Origin: Edaphobacter lichenicola
GTDB lineage: Bacteria; Acidobacteriota; Terriglobia; Terriglobales; Acidobacteriaceae
Length of the DNA: 64,000 bases
Assembly: GCF_014201315.1 (NCBI RefSeq)
Contig: NZ_JACHDY010000002.1
Location: 62,001 to 126,000, forward strand
Direction: 5' to 3'
This document shows, piece after piece, positions 41,274 to 51,007 of the stretch. Under the pieces are notes generated by a model that was not told the DNA's origin, did no database searches, and saw nothing but the letters and a program-made list of their open reading frames with translations. How positions within the stretch are numbered: position 1 is the stretch's first letter; the number at the start of each line of letters is the position of its first letter. Position numbers and translations under genes: made by a program.

Positions 41274-41897
41274 CTAAGGAACTTCAATCAGCTCCATCTT
41301 CCCGTCACGCTTGCGATAGAGCACCATCGCCTGCCCGCCATGGTCGCGAAACACAAACACCTCGCGGTCTCGAAACGCGGCCTCCTTCACCGCCTCCTCG
41401 ATCGACATCGGCCGCAGCGCAACCGAATCATTCGAGCGCACCACATGCGGCTCCGCAAGCGGCGAGTGCGACGGAAAAGAGTGCACCAGCATCGGCACTG
41501 CCTTACGGCCAACGCTGTTCTTCGTCGCCACCTTCACCGCGGCAGTCTTTCGCGCAGCAGGTGCCGCCACCTCAGCCGCAGCTCCCTTCAAATCTGACTT
41601 GGGATGCCGCTTGATCGTCCCGTATCTCTTCTTATGACGAATCGCCTGCTGTTCAATCTTCGCCAGCGCATCATGCAACGCGACGATCATGTCCGTAGCC
41701 TCACACCGTGCCACCAGCTTCTGATGCCTGGTCTGCACCGTCACCTCAGCGATCTGCCGATACTTGTCCGTGGACAAAATCACATGCACGCTGCCGGAGT
41801 TGCCGACGATCTTCGCAATCGCCTCCACTCCTTCCTCGGTCTGTGACTTCAGCTTTTTTGTAATAGTGGTCTGTCTGCCGGTGTACTCCACGTCCAT
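41274..41897 (-). CDS. hpf: Long-type ribosome hibernation promoting factor
   Basis: 207 residues. The N-terminal 100 residues match the HPF/RaiA domain (MDVEYTGRQTTITKKLKSQTEEG... then YRQIAEVTVQTRHQKLVARCEATDM) that binds the decoding centre of the 30S subunit. After an Ala/Lys-rich linker, the C-terminal dimerisation domain (LRPMSIEEAVKEAAFRDREVFVFRDHGG...VLYRKRDGKMELIEVP) identifies the long form that makes 100S dimers. Directly downstream of rpoN. Confidence 0.93.
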   Translation of the reverse strand: MDVEYTGRQTTITKKLKSQTEEGVEAIAKIVGNSGSVHVILSTDKYRQIAEVTVQTRHQKLVARCEATDMIVALHDALAKIEQQAIRHKKRYGTIKRHPKSDLKGAAAEVAAPAARKTAAVKVATKNSVGRKAVPMLVHSFPSHSPLAEPHVVRSNDSVALRPMSIEEAVKEAAFRDREVFVFRDHGGQAMVLYRKRDGKMELIEVP

Positions 41898-41950
41898 ACG
41901 CTTACCTCGTTCCCGCGATCGTTCGGATCTTTTGGATCTTTCGCAGACGA

Positions 41951-43693
41951 TCAGCGTACACGACGCTGGTGCGTACTTGGAATCTGCATATCTTCCCGGT
42001 ACTTCGCGACCGTCCTTCGGGTCACCTGAATCCCCTGCCGCTGCAACTCAGCCGCCAGTTGATCGTCCGTCAGCGGCTTCCGCTCATCCTCTTCCTCGAT
42101 CAGCTTCTTCACCTTGCGCTTCAGCAGCACCAGCGGCAGATCTCCACCCTCCGGCCCATTCACTCCCTCGGAGAAGAAAAAGCGCAGCTCGAACACGCCC
42201 TGCGAGGTATGCACATATTTATTCGCCACCGCGCGGCTAACCGTCGAAGGATGCACCCCGATCTCCTCCGCAACCTCTTTAATCATCATCGGCTTCAGAG
42301 CGTTGACCCCATGCTCGAGAAACTCCTGCTGACGCCTGACGATCACCTCACACGTCCGCACAATCGTATTCTTTCTCTGCTCGATGTTCCGCAGCAGCTG
42401 AATCGCCGACTTGTACCGCTCCTTCACGTACTCTTTGACTTCCTTCTCCGTCTGCTTCTGCTGCAGCATCTTGCGATAGCCTTGGTTCAACCGAAGCGTA
42501 GGCATATCCTCTTCGTTCATCAGCACAACATAGACATCATCGCGCTTCACAAACGCCACATCCGGCTCAATCAGCCGCGTTTCGCTGTGGTTATACCGCT
42601 GTCCCGGCCGCGGATCCAGGGTGCGGATAAACTCCACCGCCGCATTCACCTCATCCGCCGTCCGCCCACAGCTCCGTGTCAGCTCGCGCATATCCTTCTT
42701 CTGCAACAGCGGCAGGCAGTTCGTCACAATGTGCGTCGCGATACTGAAGACATCTTCACGCCCCGGACTATCCGAGGCTGAAACCGCCTCGATCGCGCCA
42801 TAGTCTTCGTCGGCGTCGCCGGCTGCACCATTTCTTGCAGCCTTCTCCGCAGCGTGCATCTGTTGGCGTCGCAGCACGATCGCCGCCTCGCCCTGCTGAG
42901 CACATATCTGAATCAGCAGACACTCCCGCAAATCTCTCGACCCTACCCCTACCGGATCAAGGAAATTAACCACCTTCCGTGCCTCGCGAACCGCCGCCAA
43001 AAACACACCAGCCGTCTCGTCGGACGCAGCCGCTAAATCCAGCGACTCGCCATGCACGGAGTGGTCGTCCTCGTCCTTCGTCTCCGGAAGATCCCACACA
43101 TGCGCCGATCTGCTTCGGGCCCCACGGTCAAATGGAATCGGCTCCGAACGTTCCGGCTCCTGCATCTGCATTAGAGCCTCCACCAGCTCCTCATCGCTAG
43201 CCGTCAGATAGCCGTTTTCATTCAGATTCCCCACCACCAACTCTGCCGCGGCGCGCACCTCAGGGCTCAAGGTCAGCGAACCAAGCTGCCACGCCAGATG
43301 GTCGCTCAGTGTACTCGGCTGCGAAAGAAAGTTCTCGAACGAAGGCTTGTCGTACTCCTCAAAGTTCGACGCCGTTCGAAAGCCAGGATCAAGATAATCC
43401 TGAAAGTAGCTGCCAAAGTCGATCTCGTCGAACGGGTCCTTTTCTACCCTCTCGCTCTCCGCGGCCACATCCTCCGCCGAGCGCTCCCGATCCCCCTCAA
43501 GCCCTGCTCTCTCATCCAGCGTGGCAACCGACTCTTCCAACTCCTCCAACACCGGATTCTCCACCATCTCGGTATTGATCATCTCTCTCAGCTCGAGCTT
43601 GTTCAGCGCCAGTACGCTGACCATCTGCACCAGTCCAGGGGTCAACACCTGTCGTTGTGAGACTTTCAAGTTCAGCTTCGGTTGCAGCAACAC
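41951..43693 (-). CDS. rpoN: RNA polymerase sigma-54 factor
   Basis: 580 residues. The N-terminal activator-interacting region starts LLQPKLNLKVSQRQVLTPGLVQ. After an acidic, variable middle section comes the core-binding domain, the helix-turn-helix (EIGVHPSTVSRAVANKYVHT) and the RpoN box RRTVAKYRE near the C-terminus. It is longer than the E. coli protein (477) because of extra acidic sequence around residues 55-120 and 150-300. GTG start 43693 with GAGGGA upstream. No clear sigma-54 regulated gene was seen in the window. Confidence 0.95.
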   Translation of the reverse strand: MLLQPKLNLKVSQRQVLTPGLVQMVSVLALNKLELREMINTEMVENPVLEELEESVATLDERAGLEGDRERSAEDVAAESERVEKDPFDEIDFGSYFQDYLDPGFRTASNFEEYDKPSFENFLSQPSTLSDHLAWQLGSLTLSPEVRAAAELVVGNLNENGYLTASDEELVEALMQMQEPERSEPIPFDRGARSRSAHVWDLPETKDEDDHSVHGESLDLAAASDETAGVFLAAVREARKVVNFLDPVGVGSRDLRECLLIQICAQQGEAAIVLRRQQMHAAEKAARNGAAGDADEDYGAIEAVSASDSPGREDVFSIATHIVTNCLPLLQKKDMRELTRSCGRTADEVNAAVEFIRTLDPRPGQRYNHSETRLIEPDVAFVKRDDVYVVLMNEEDMPTLRLNQGYRKMLQQKQTEKEVKEYVKERYKSAIQLLRNIEQRKNTIVRTCEVIVRRQQEFLEHGVNALKPMMIKEVAEEIGVHPSTVSRAVANKYVHTSQGVFELRFFFSEGVNGPEGGDLPLVLLKRKVKKLIEEEDERKPLTDDQLAAELQRQGIQVTRRTVAKYREDMQIPSTHQRRVR

Positions 43694-43888
43694 GTTATTC
43701 CCTCACGACCTGATTACTTTAACTTTGCCCTTGACCTGCCATTTGGCAAGTCTCGTGCTCATTGTGCAATTAATTTCAAACAGAGCGCTATTCCCTGACT
43801 TGGCCACAGTCTACACGCCCTGCCTCGATCTCGCTGTAAGTCTAACGCTGTCAAAGGCTGCGCGCCCTGCACCGATAGCATCTCAGCC

Positions 43889-43906
43889 TTACAACAGAAG
43901 TTGTAA
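43889..43906. promoter_or_regulatory. Dyad between lptB and rpoN
   Basis: TTACAAC, spacer AGAA, GTTGTAA: seven-base perfect arms, 13 bp after the lptB stop in the 225-bp lptB-rpoN gap. No T-run follows, so it is not a typical terminator. It may be a regulator site or an RNA hairpin that partly separates lptB and rpoN expression. Confidence 0.4.
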
Positions 43907-43918
43907 AGTTACAGTTCG

Positions 43919-44647
43919 CTAACTCATCGAGAAGTTTTCGCCCAGATAGATCCGCCGCACCTCAGGATCGCGCCCCAGTTCACCCGGCGTTCCAGTCTTA
44001 AAAATCTTTCCCTCAGCGATGATGTAAGCCCTGTCTGTCACGGACAAAGTCTCTCTCACATTGTGGTCCGTAATCAGCACCCCAATCCCACTCTTCTTCA
44101 ACCCGAAGATAATCTCCTGCAGATCCAGCACCGCAATCGGATCGATCCCCGAAAACGGTTCATCCAGCAGAATGAACGCTGGTTCGATCGCCAGGCACCG
44201 CGCAATCTCCACTCGCCTGCGCTCTCCCCCGCTCAACGCATAGCCCCGCGTCTTCCGCACATGGCCTAGATTTAGCTGCTCAATCAGCTTCTCCGTGCGC
44301 GTCCGCCGGCTCTCCCAGCTCAACTGCTGCGCCTCCAGCACCGCCAGGATGTTGTCCTGCACCGTCAGCTTGCGAAACACCGAAGGCTCCTGCGGCAAAT
44401 AGCTAATCCCATAGTTCCGCGCCCGCAGATACATCGGCAGCCGGCTGATGTCGTGCCCATCCGCAAGCACGCGCCCCGAATCCGGACGCACCAGCCCAAC
44501 GATCATGTAAAAGCTCGTCGTCTTTCCCGCGCCGTTCGGCCCAAGCAGCCCAACCACCTCGCCCTGTTCGATCTCAAGGCTGACCCCCTTCACCACCTGG
44601 CGGCCGCCATACGACTTGCCGATCTCCTCCGTTGATAAGGTCTTCAT
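43919..44647 (-). CDS. lptB: LPS export ABC transporter ATPase
   Basis: ATPase of 242 residues that powers LPS extraction with LptF/G. Walker [11 protein letters not shown], signature [10 protein letters not shown], Walker [14 protein letters not shown] and the switch histidine in LITDHN are all present. Its ATG overlaps the stop of lptCA by four bases. lptF and lptG are not in the window. Confidence 0.94.
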   Translation of the reverse strand: MKTLSTEEIGKSYGGRQVVKGVSLEIEQGEVVGLLGPNGAGKTTSFYMIVGLVRPDSGRVLADGHDISRLPMYLRARNYGISYLPQEPSVFRKLTVQDNILAVLEAQQLSWESRRTRTEKLIEQLNLGHVRKTRGYALSGGERRRVEIARCLAIEPAFILLDEPFSGIDPIAVLDLQEIIFGLKKSGIGVLITDHNVRETLSVTDRAYIIAEGKIFKTGTPGELGRDPEVRRIYLGENFSMS

Positions 44648-47184
44648 TCCTTGTTCTTCACCCGCGTCTCCGTGCGCACTCGCTGTCCCGCGCCACTCTC
44701 TCCTTCATTAGAAACCACGACGTTCTCATCTCCGGTGTGGAATCGCAAAGACGTACCTGTCACGGTCCCCCGCTGATCGTCCACAACCTTCGGTAACGCG
44801 GTCGGTGTCCCAGTCAAAACAAACATGCCATCACTCGCGGTATACACTAGCTGCTCCCCGCTCGCACGCCGGCCAGGTTGTTGCATCTCGATATGCCCAC
44901 TCGCCACGACCCTCTCCACATTGCCGCCCATAAATCCACCCCCCGCCGCACCATCAGCCTTTTTCCCACCAATAGCCGGAGCCGCCTGCAGATACACCAC
45001 GGCCTGCTGCCCCCGCATACTTCCATCCGCGCTATCCACCTGAACACCACCCGTAAAGTCCGCCCTGCGTGCCTCTTCCGAATAAACCAGCTCCCGGCTG
45101 ATCACCCGAACCACGCTGGTCTTACCGCCGCCCACCTGCTTACCGGCCTTGTTATCAGTCTTGGCTGAATCTGCTTTGACACCACTCCCGCCACTTACCA
45201 ACACAGTATGCACTGCGCCAGGAGCACCCTGTCCCTCGCCGTGCGCCAGCAGCCTCTTCTGCTTCTGTTCAAACTCAATCACCGGAGCGTCTACCTGCGA
45301 AGCACCCTGCCACAACCGCGCCGGCTTGCCATTCAATCCCCCCCCATAAAACTTCGCCATCTGCGAATCATGCTTCATCTCCGCACGCGATGCCAGCACA
45401 TGCACCGGCTCCCCTTCACTCCCCACCTGACTGAAACTCGCCTTCACCGAACCATCCGCAGTAGCATCTCCCGTCTGCTGCTCCGTCACCACCCGATCGG
45501 CCCACAACACGCTCGTCCCATTGCTCACCTGCACATTGCCCGTCAACGTCGTCCGTTCCAGTTCGCCGTCATACACAGCGCGCTCCGCCGTCACTCGCTC
45601 CTCTGCCGGAGCCGCAGAATCCCCCAGCTTCTTCACCGGCAGCTCCGTCATCACCACATGCCCCTGCTCCGTCGCGCTCGTAATCTCATCCGCACTCTGA
45701 CCTTTACCAGTAGCATTTGCCCCACGCGCTGCACCCGCGCTCACTGGCCGAAAGTGCGCCACCAGCGAATCCCCCGAACTCGTATCGACAACTCCCTTCC
45801 CATTCACTCGACGCATCGCTGTATGCCCATCGCCATGCACCTCCGCAAGATGATCCGCACTCCCCACACGCACAAAGTGCGCCGTCAAAACATCTCCAGC
45901 CAACCCACTGCTCGTCGGCCCACCGCCCTTGGCAGCCGGGTTCATCACCTTCAACCGCGCGTCACCAGTAGCCTTCGCATCCCGCAACTGTGCCTTCCCA
46001 GCGGCCCCTGCAAATAAGGCTAACTCTACCTGCCCCGCGTTCAACTCACGCTCACCCCATGCGTCACTAGACGCATCCGTTCGAACCCGTTCGTTCAGAT
46101 GCACCGCGCCTGTCATCACCACATGCTCCGGCCGCCCCGTCTTATCGAACCCAGCCCGTGCCTCCGATGCCTCCCCCTTAGCCTGCCGCAGCGATTCATC
46201 CGCCGAGTACTTCACCCCGCCCAGCATCACCGCCGACTGCGGCTGACTCTGCGCACTCAACGTCATCTCGCCTCGCGGAGCCGTCACCATGCCGCCCATT
46301 CCATTCATGAGCGTCACCTCTCCCTCCGCCTCAATCCGCTCCGCCGTCCCATCCGGCCGCAGATGCACGACAACATTCCTCGCCTGCGCAGTCTGCCCCG
46401 CGCCTCCTCTGCCGCCCACCGCCATATACTTCGCCTGCGTCAGCACCGCTCTCTCATTCTGCCGATCCAGCTCCGCCCGCGACGCCGTCAACACCACCGG
46501 CCTGTCGCGCTCCAGCCCATTCACCCTCACCGCCGAGTGCAGCACCACCACTCCAGTATCCGAGTTGTAGTCCGCGCCCACCGCATGTCCGGTCAGCCCA
46601 CCCGACTCGAACTCAATCTCGTTATCCGTCGCCGCCACACCCAGCTTCTGCAAAAACACCAGCCCGCTGGTCGTCACATGGATCAGCCTCACATCTTTCT
46701 TCTCAGCCGATCCCGCACCCTTCTCACCCACTCCCGCGCCATGCAGATCCTTCCCTGCCGCATAGTCCATCTTCGCGTTCGCATCCGCTGCCTCCGGGGC
46801 CTGCAGATCGATATGCACCTCCCCCTCCGCACGGATCACCTCGTTCTTCTGGTCATACTCAAACTCTTTCCCGTAGATCCTGTCGGCCCGATCCTCCTTC
46901 CGCCCATACAGCACGATCCCCACATCATGCAGCGTCACCTTGCCGTCCGCGCGTTCCACCGCCTTCGCCGCATGAACCGTATAGATCGTCCGACCCTGCA
47001 TCGACTGAGAGTAGGTAAACCCGTTGGTCTCCCGCCGAACATTCACCCCCAGCTTCTTCGGCAGATTGGTCAGAAAGCGGTGCGCCCGGTAGTGGGCATA
47101 TCCCAGAAAAGAGGCGATCACGATCACCAGCAGGCCAGCACCTGCCAGCAACCAGACACGCAGCCGTTCTACCGAAACGTTCAT
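44644..47184 (-). CDS. LptC-LptA/OstA-like periplasmic LPS transport fusion
   Basis: 846 residues, much longer than LptC or LptA (each about 190). One N-terminal membrane helix ([22 protein letters not shown]) leads into an LptC-like region ([31 protein letters not shown]), then several blocks with the OstA/LptA beta-jellyroll pattern ([74 protein letters not shown]). It likely forms a membrane-anchored periplasmic bridge for LPS. First gene of the cluster; repeat copy E covers its upstream region. Confidence 0.85.
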   Translation of the reverse strand: MNVSVERLRVWLLAGAGLLVIVIASFLGYAHYRAHRFLTNLPKKLGVNVRRETNGFTYSQSMQGRTIYTVHAAKAVERADGKVTLHDVGIVLYGRKEDRADRIYGKEFEYDQKNEVIRAEGEVHIDLQAPEAADANAKMDYAAGKDLHGAGVGEKGAGSAEKKDVRLIHVTTSGLVFLQKLGVAATDNEIEFESGGLTGHAVGADYNSDTGVVVLHSAVRVNGLERDRPVVLTASRAELDRQNERAVLTQAKYMAVGGRGGAGQTAQARNVVVHLRPDGTAERIEAEGEVTLMNGMGGMVTAPRGEMTLSAQSQPQSAVMLGGVKYSADESLRQAKGEASEARAGFDKTGRPEHVVMTGAVHLNERVRTDASSDAWGERELNAGQVELALFAGAAGKAQLRDAKATGDARLKVMNPAAKGGGPTSSGLAGDVLTAHFVRVGSADHLAEVHGDGHTAMRRVNGKGVVDTSSGDSLVAHFRPVSAGAARGANATGKGQSADEITSATEQGHVVMTELPVKKLGDSAAPAEERVTAERAVYDGELERTTLTGNVQVSNGTSVLWADRVVTEQQTGDATADGSVKASFSQVGSEGEPVHVLASRAEMKHDSQMAKFYGGGLNGKPARLWQGASQVDAPVIEFEQKQKRLLAHGEGQGAPGAVHTVLVSGGSGVKADSAKTDNKAGKQVGGGKTSVVRVISRELVYSEEARRADFTGGVQVDSADGSMRGQQAVVYLQAAPAIGGKKADGAAGGGFMGGNVERVVASGHIEMQQPGRRASGEQLVYTASDGMFVLTGTPTALPKVVDDQRGTVTGTSLRFHTGDENVVVSNEGESGAGQRVRTETRVKNKE

Positions 47185-47211
47185 TCATCTTCTATCTTCT
47201 CATCCCGACGT

Positions 47212-47391
47212 GTCCTGCCGGACGGGCCCACTGCGCGTGGGGCGGGCGTTCGCACGCCTTTTTAGAGCTTCGCCTGGCCCTCCCGTTGGTCGGCACGAGA
47301 TCTGAACCCGCGACCAACGGGAGCGCCGAGCGAAGGGGTATACACGTCGCGAAGTGACCGCCGCCCGCGCAGGGGGCCCGTCCGGCAGGAC
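47212..47391. repeat. Nested inverted-repeat element, copy E (between divergent genes)
   Basis: 180 bp with full outer arms (GTCCTGCCGGACGGGCCC and complement), the GGCGTTCGCACGCC-TTTTT module, a central hairpin CTCCCGTTGGTCG / CGACCAACGGGAG and a right-hand GTCGCGAAGTGACC. It fills 180 of the 244 bp between the divergent starts of lptCA and the 47429 gene, leaving 27 and 37 bp on the sides. Confidence 0.9.
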
Positions 47392-47428
47392 AAGTCATCA
47401 AATACAACTAAAGGTCTAAACTAAGCCC

Positions 47429-48133
47429 ATGGCCGATCAGCTCTACCTCAGTCTCTGGTTCCCCAACTTCCGCTTCGACACCCTCCCCGCGACCATGGTC
47501 TCGGTCATGCGCCAGTTCGCGCTCATCAGCGGAGAAAAGCGCGTAGCAGCAGCCAGCGTCTATCCCATCAGCTTCACCGAAGCCCCCACCTACCAGCGCA
47601 TCTACGTCAACGATGACCGCGCCGAAGAGAACTCCGACACCTCCGGCTCCATCATCGAAAACGCCGTAGCCGAAGCCACCGAACAGCTCCACGACGACAT
47701 GGCCTACGAGTTCGAGATGCGCTGGAAACTCTGGTCCCCTGAGATCGATCCCAACTACCCCAACCCAGACATCGATCCCGACTCCGACATCGACCCCGAA
47801 TACCAGTCCGCCGCTCTCGATCCCCTCTGGAAGCTCCAGCCAGCCACCGTCCGCATCCTCGGCTTCGGCCCCAAGTTCGACGATGCCAGCTTCGACCAGA
47901 ACGGCCACATCCGCATCGACTTCGGCCTCGACACCCCCTGGCTCGCCGAGACCCTCGAAGACGAGCAGCTCGACGAAGCCGCCACCAAACACATCCAGCA
48001 GAACGTAGAGATGCTCTTAGCCTTCACCCTCTCAGTCGAAAAAAACTGCGGCATCAGCAGCCGCCTCCTCTGGACCGAGTCCGGCGAACCCCTCGCGCAG
48101 AAGCTCATCGACCGTCTGCAGCGCGTCAACTAG
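47429..48133 (+). CDS. Hypothetical acidic protein
   Basis: 234 residues, not recognised. It begins MADQLYLSLWFPNFRFDTLPATM and has an internal Asp/Pro-rich stretch (IDPNYPNPDIDPDSDIDPE, about residues 109-127) and amphipathic helices near the C-terminus. No signal peptide or membrane span; strongly acidic overall. ATG 47429 has only a weak ribosome-binding site. Its last eight bases overlap the end of the convergent OpgC-like gene. Confidence 0.7.
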   Translation: MADQLYLSLWFPNFRFDTLPATMVSVMRQFALISGEKRVAAASVYPISFTEAPTYQRIYVNDDRAEENSDTSGSIIENAVAEATEQLHDDMAYEFEMRWKLWSPEIDPNYPNPDIDPDSDIDPEYQSAALDPLWKLQPATVRILGFGPKFDDASFDQNGHIRIDFGLDTPWLAETLEDEQLDEAATKHIQQNVEMLLAFTLSVEKNCGISSRLLWTESGEPLAQKLIDRLQRVN

Positions 48134-49334
48134 CGCTCTCAGCCACAGCCGCCGCATTCTTCGCCGCCGCCACAGCCCTGGCCTCTCTGCGCAGCCGAGC
48201 CTGCCGCATCGCCACCACCATCAGCCCGGCAAAGGTCAGCGACAGCAGCCCATAAGCCCGCGCACCATGCAGCTGCGGAGTATCTTCATACAACAGCGTC
48301 AACCCGACGAACACAAAGAACACATGCGCGCAAAACACCTGCAGCGAAGCCTTCCCCAGCGTCAAAAACGGCTCAACCGAGATCAGCTTCACCAGAAACC
48401 GCCGCATCGAGTAGCAGACGATTAGAAAAGCCGCCAGATTCACCACCCGCATAGGCCCAATCTGCCACTTATCCAGCCCAATCCCCAGCGACTCCTGCGT
48501 CAACACAGGCCCCAGCCAGTGATGCCTCACCCCGAGAAATAAGAGACAAACCGCCCCGCACACCGCCACCACATATCCCGGAACCCGCTTCAGCGGCATC
48601 TCGCCCTCAGCGCTCTTGGCCCCCAACCATAGCCCCGCAATCCAAACCGCCTGCCACGCAAACAAGTTGAACGCGCCCGTCTCCTGCAAAGGAATCTGCA
48701 GATGAGTCACCCGCACCGTCCAATCATGCACCAGCTCCCGTAGCCCAAACTGCGCCCAAACCCACAGCGCCGCGCTCCCCCCAAGCACCCACCTCCACCC
48801 ATAACGCACGCCCACCGCCAGCGCAATCGGCGTCAAAAACATGAAGATCACATACATCGGCAGAATATCCAGCAGCGGAGGGCAGTAGATCAGCAGCCCT
48901 CCGCCAACTATCGCCTCCTTCGGATGAGCCAGATAAAAGTTGATCAGGTTATAGATCGCCGCCCGGTGCGTCTTAGCCGCAAATACAGCCGCAATCGTAA
49001 ACGCGAACGCAAGCATCAGCAGGTGATACCCATAGATCTTCAACGTCCGCCGCCACAGCCTCGCAATCACACCAGACACATCCTCCAACGCGTCCCGCAG
49101 ATAGACCGTGCCCACCAGCATCGCCGAAAGAAACACAAATCCCTCTGCCGACGACACAAAACCAACCGGCTGATTCACAAAGTCGCTGAAGTGTGTCGGC
49201 ATGTGCGTGAACGTCATCCACACCAGGAACAGCCCGCGCAACGCATCCAGCTCCGGCCTCCTCTGCGTCTTGGCACTAGTTAATGTCAACGCCGCAACCC
49301 TCACTCGAAAAAGCGCACCTACAGCATAGGCCAC
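48126..49334 (-). CDS. OpgC-like integral membrane acyltransferase
   Basis: 402 residues with about ten membrane segments. The start RRPELDALRGLFLVWMTFTHMP, followed by GFVSSAEGFVFLSAMLVG, is typical of OpgC proteins, which succinylate or otherwise decorate periplasmic glucans. The C-terminal tail is a basic, Ala-rich cytoplasmic stretch. The start is uncertain: GTG 49334 or GTG 49304, neither with a strong ribosome-binding site. Confidence 0.82.
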   Translation of the reverse strand: MAYAVGALFRVRVAALTLTSAKTQRRPELDALRGLFLVWMTFTHMPTHFSDFVNQPVGFVSSAEGFVFLSAMLVGTVYLRDALEDVSGVIARLWRRTLKIYGYHLLMLAFAFTIAAVFAAKTHRAAIYNLINFYLAHPKEAIVGGGLLIYCPPLLDILPMYVIFMFLTPIALAVGVRYGWRWVLGGSAALWVWAQFGLRELVHDWTVRVTHLQIPLQETGAFNLFAWQAVWIAGLWLGAKSAEGEMPLKRVPGYVVAVCGAVCLLFLGVRHHWLGPVLTQESLGIGLDKWQIGPMRVVNLAAFLIVCYSMRRFLVKLISVEPFLTLGKASLQVFCAHVFFVFVGLTLLYEDTPQLHGARAYGLLSLTFAGLMVVAMRQARLRREARAVAAAKNAAAVAESAS

Positions 49335-49605
49335 ACACCCACCGGCAACCGCGCAGCGATTCGCTCTCTGTCGACTAACACCAAAACCTCTCCCAGCCCC
49401 TCACATTGAGACGTCCCGAACAAGAGATCCGCTTCAGCCGCGCCGAAGTTCGAGACCAACTTTCAAAGCCCTGGGAGCATCAGGAAGCAGAAACCCGGAG
49501 GTCAATCGTCTTTACGAACTTCATCGAAATCTCTTATGCCTTCTTTACGAACGCAGTGCTGAAATATAGAAAGTCGGCTGAAGCAACAACCGACAGGAGA
49601 GTTAG

Positions 49606-49830
49606 ATGAACACCTTTCGCACCCGCAGACCGCTCCTGGTAAACGCCACTCAATGCCTCCACCCCACCCTCATCCTCACCGACTCCGGCCAGCGCAAAGC
49701 CTATCCCGGCGACTGGATCATCGAAGGCGAAAACCGCGAGCGTTACATCGTCGACAACGCCTTCTTCCAGCGCACCTTCGCTCCCATCCCGTGGGAGTCC
49801 TCGAGCGAAGGCCGCCACTACGGCAGCTAA
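49606..49830 (+). CDS. Small hypothetical protein with a PGDW motif
   Basis: 74 residues. The core ...KAYPGDWIIEGENRERYIVDNAFFQRTF... resembles short conserved proteins of unknown role found in several phyla, in which PGDW and FFQRTF-like motifs are shared. No signal peptide. ATG 49606 has AGGAG seven bases upstream. The 270 bp upstream contain CTTTACGAAC twice, 40 bp apart, but no gene. Confidence 0.62.
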   Translation: MNTFRTRRPLLVNATQCLHPTLILTDSGQRKAYPGDWIIEGENRERYIVDNAFFQRTFAPIPWESSSEGRHYGS

Positions 49831-49914
49831 GCCGTCTCTCCCGTCAGAAGTCCAACCCAAAACCACCAACCGGCCCCGGCCGTCGATCCTAAAAAGAGAA
49901 AAGCGCAGTGTCCT

Positions 49915-50604
49915 ATGGCATTGTCCCCTGTACTGGAACCTCCGACCTCCCCGTTCCACTTCACCCCAACCACACCAATCACTCCCACAGCCTCACCCCT
50001 CTTCTCAAAGCCGCGCATCGCCCCATCAGCCCACTCCACCACCCTCCGCAGCGAACCAAAAACCATCTTCCTGCGAACCCGCAAAGCGCAGCTGCAGGAC
50101 GCCCACGCCATCCATCAACTGATCGACAGCTTCTCCCACGACGGCACGCTCCTTCCCCGCTCCTACGCTGAAGTCTGCGCCAACATCAGCACCTTCACCG
50201 TCGTCGAAACCCACACCCACCAGTTCCTCGGCTGCGCCGCCCTCCACATCTACGGCCCGCACCTCGCCGAGATCCGTTCCATCGTCGTTCGTCCCAACAT
50301 CAAAGGCTGCGGAGCCGGCGGCCAGCTCGTCCACGAGCTCCTGCGCCAGGCCAACGCCCGCGGCATCCAGTGCCTCTGCCTCTTCACCCGCATCCCCGCT
50401 TTCTTCGAGCACTTCCACTTCGAAGTTGTCGACCGTCAACTCTTCCGCGACAAAGTGCTCAAAGACTGCCAGCACTGCTCCCGCCGCAACGCCTGCGACG
50501 AGACCGCCATGGCCATCGGCGAACTTCCCGCCTCGCGAGACAAGCCACAGAACGACCTCTTTCTGCCCCGGCAACATTCAGAGCTGGTGCAACTCCAGCT
50601 CTGA
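49915..50604 (+). CDS. GNAT acetyltransferase, short ArgA-like type
   Basis: 229 residues. The GNAT domain begins at about residue 50 (IFLRTRKAQLQDAHAIHQLID) and has the pattern GCAALHIYGPHLAEIRSIVVRPNIKGCGAGGQLVHELL with the acetyl-CoA loop, then FTRIPAFFEHFHFEVVDR and the C-terminal KDCQHCSRRNACDE. This C-terminal cysteine motif and the EIRS strand are typical of short N-acetylglutamate synthases that start arginine synthesis, so that is my best guess. The first 50 residues are Pro/Thr/Ser rich and may be unstructured or not translated. Confidence 0.75.
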   Translation: MALSPVLEPPTSPFHFTPTTPITPTASPLFSKPRIAPSAHSTTLRSEPKTIFLRTRKAQLQDAHAIHQLIDSFSHDGTLLPRSYAEVCANISTFTVVETHTHQFLGCAALHIYGPHLAEIRSIVVRPNIKGCGAGGQLVHELLRQANARGIQCLCLFTRIPAFFEHFHFEVVDRQLFRDKVLKDCQHCSRRNACDETAMAIGELPASRDKPQNDLFLPRQHSELVQLQL

Positions 50605-50669
50605 GTGCATCCCCAGGAAGTGTCATTCAAGGCACCACCACTTCGCGTTACCCTTGCCGTCAATGGTTT

Positions 50670-50688
50670 TCGTCATGCATGATGACGA
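50670..50688. promoter_or_regulatory. Perfect dyad before the small membrane protein gene
   Basis: TCGTCAT, centre GCATG, ATGACGA, 142 bp before the ATG at 50831 and 65 bp after the GNAT stop. Operator-like; no regulator identified. Confidence 0.35.
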
Positions 50689-50830
50689 GCACATAGTGGT
50701 CTTGCGAAGAATGGCAACTCTAGCTGCCCACTTCGCATCTCGCATTCAGCATCGATTTACAAGCAGAACTAAGCAATCTCTGCCTGTACGTCTTGCCGGA
50801 TGCCAGCGACACATCGCCCAGGAAAACAAG

Positions 50831-51007
50831 ATGAACTACATCGAATCGAAAGAAATAGCCCCAACCTTCCAATCCAACATTCGCGCCGAAGACGGCCAAC
50901 TCGACCGCGGTCGCTGGAGCGGCCTCCGCGAAGGTGTCCTCGTCCCGCTGGGCTCCCTCTTCGCAGTCTTTCTCTTCATGCTCGGCGTCATGCTCCTCAC
51001 GCACTAG
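50831..51007 (+). CDS. Small single-span membrane protein
   Basis: 58 residues: a soluble N-terminus (MNYIESKEIAPTFQSNIRAEDGQ), a basic patch, then one hydrophobic helix (VLVPLGSLFAVFLFMLGVMLLTH) at the C-terminus. AGGA lies eight bases before ATG 50831. The longer frame upstream has no coding character. Its last four bases overlap the end of glyS, transcribed from the other side. Function unknown. Confidence 0.6.
   Translation: MNYIESKEIAPTFQSNIRAEDGQLDRGRWSGLREGVLVPLGSLFAVFLFMLGVMLLTH

Noticed and set aside
43741-43756. TGGCAAG-x4-GTGCT, similar to a sigma-54 -24/-12 site
   Set aside because: It points away from rpoN, into the antisense of lptB, and the -12 element is weak.
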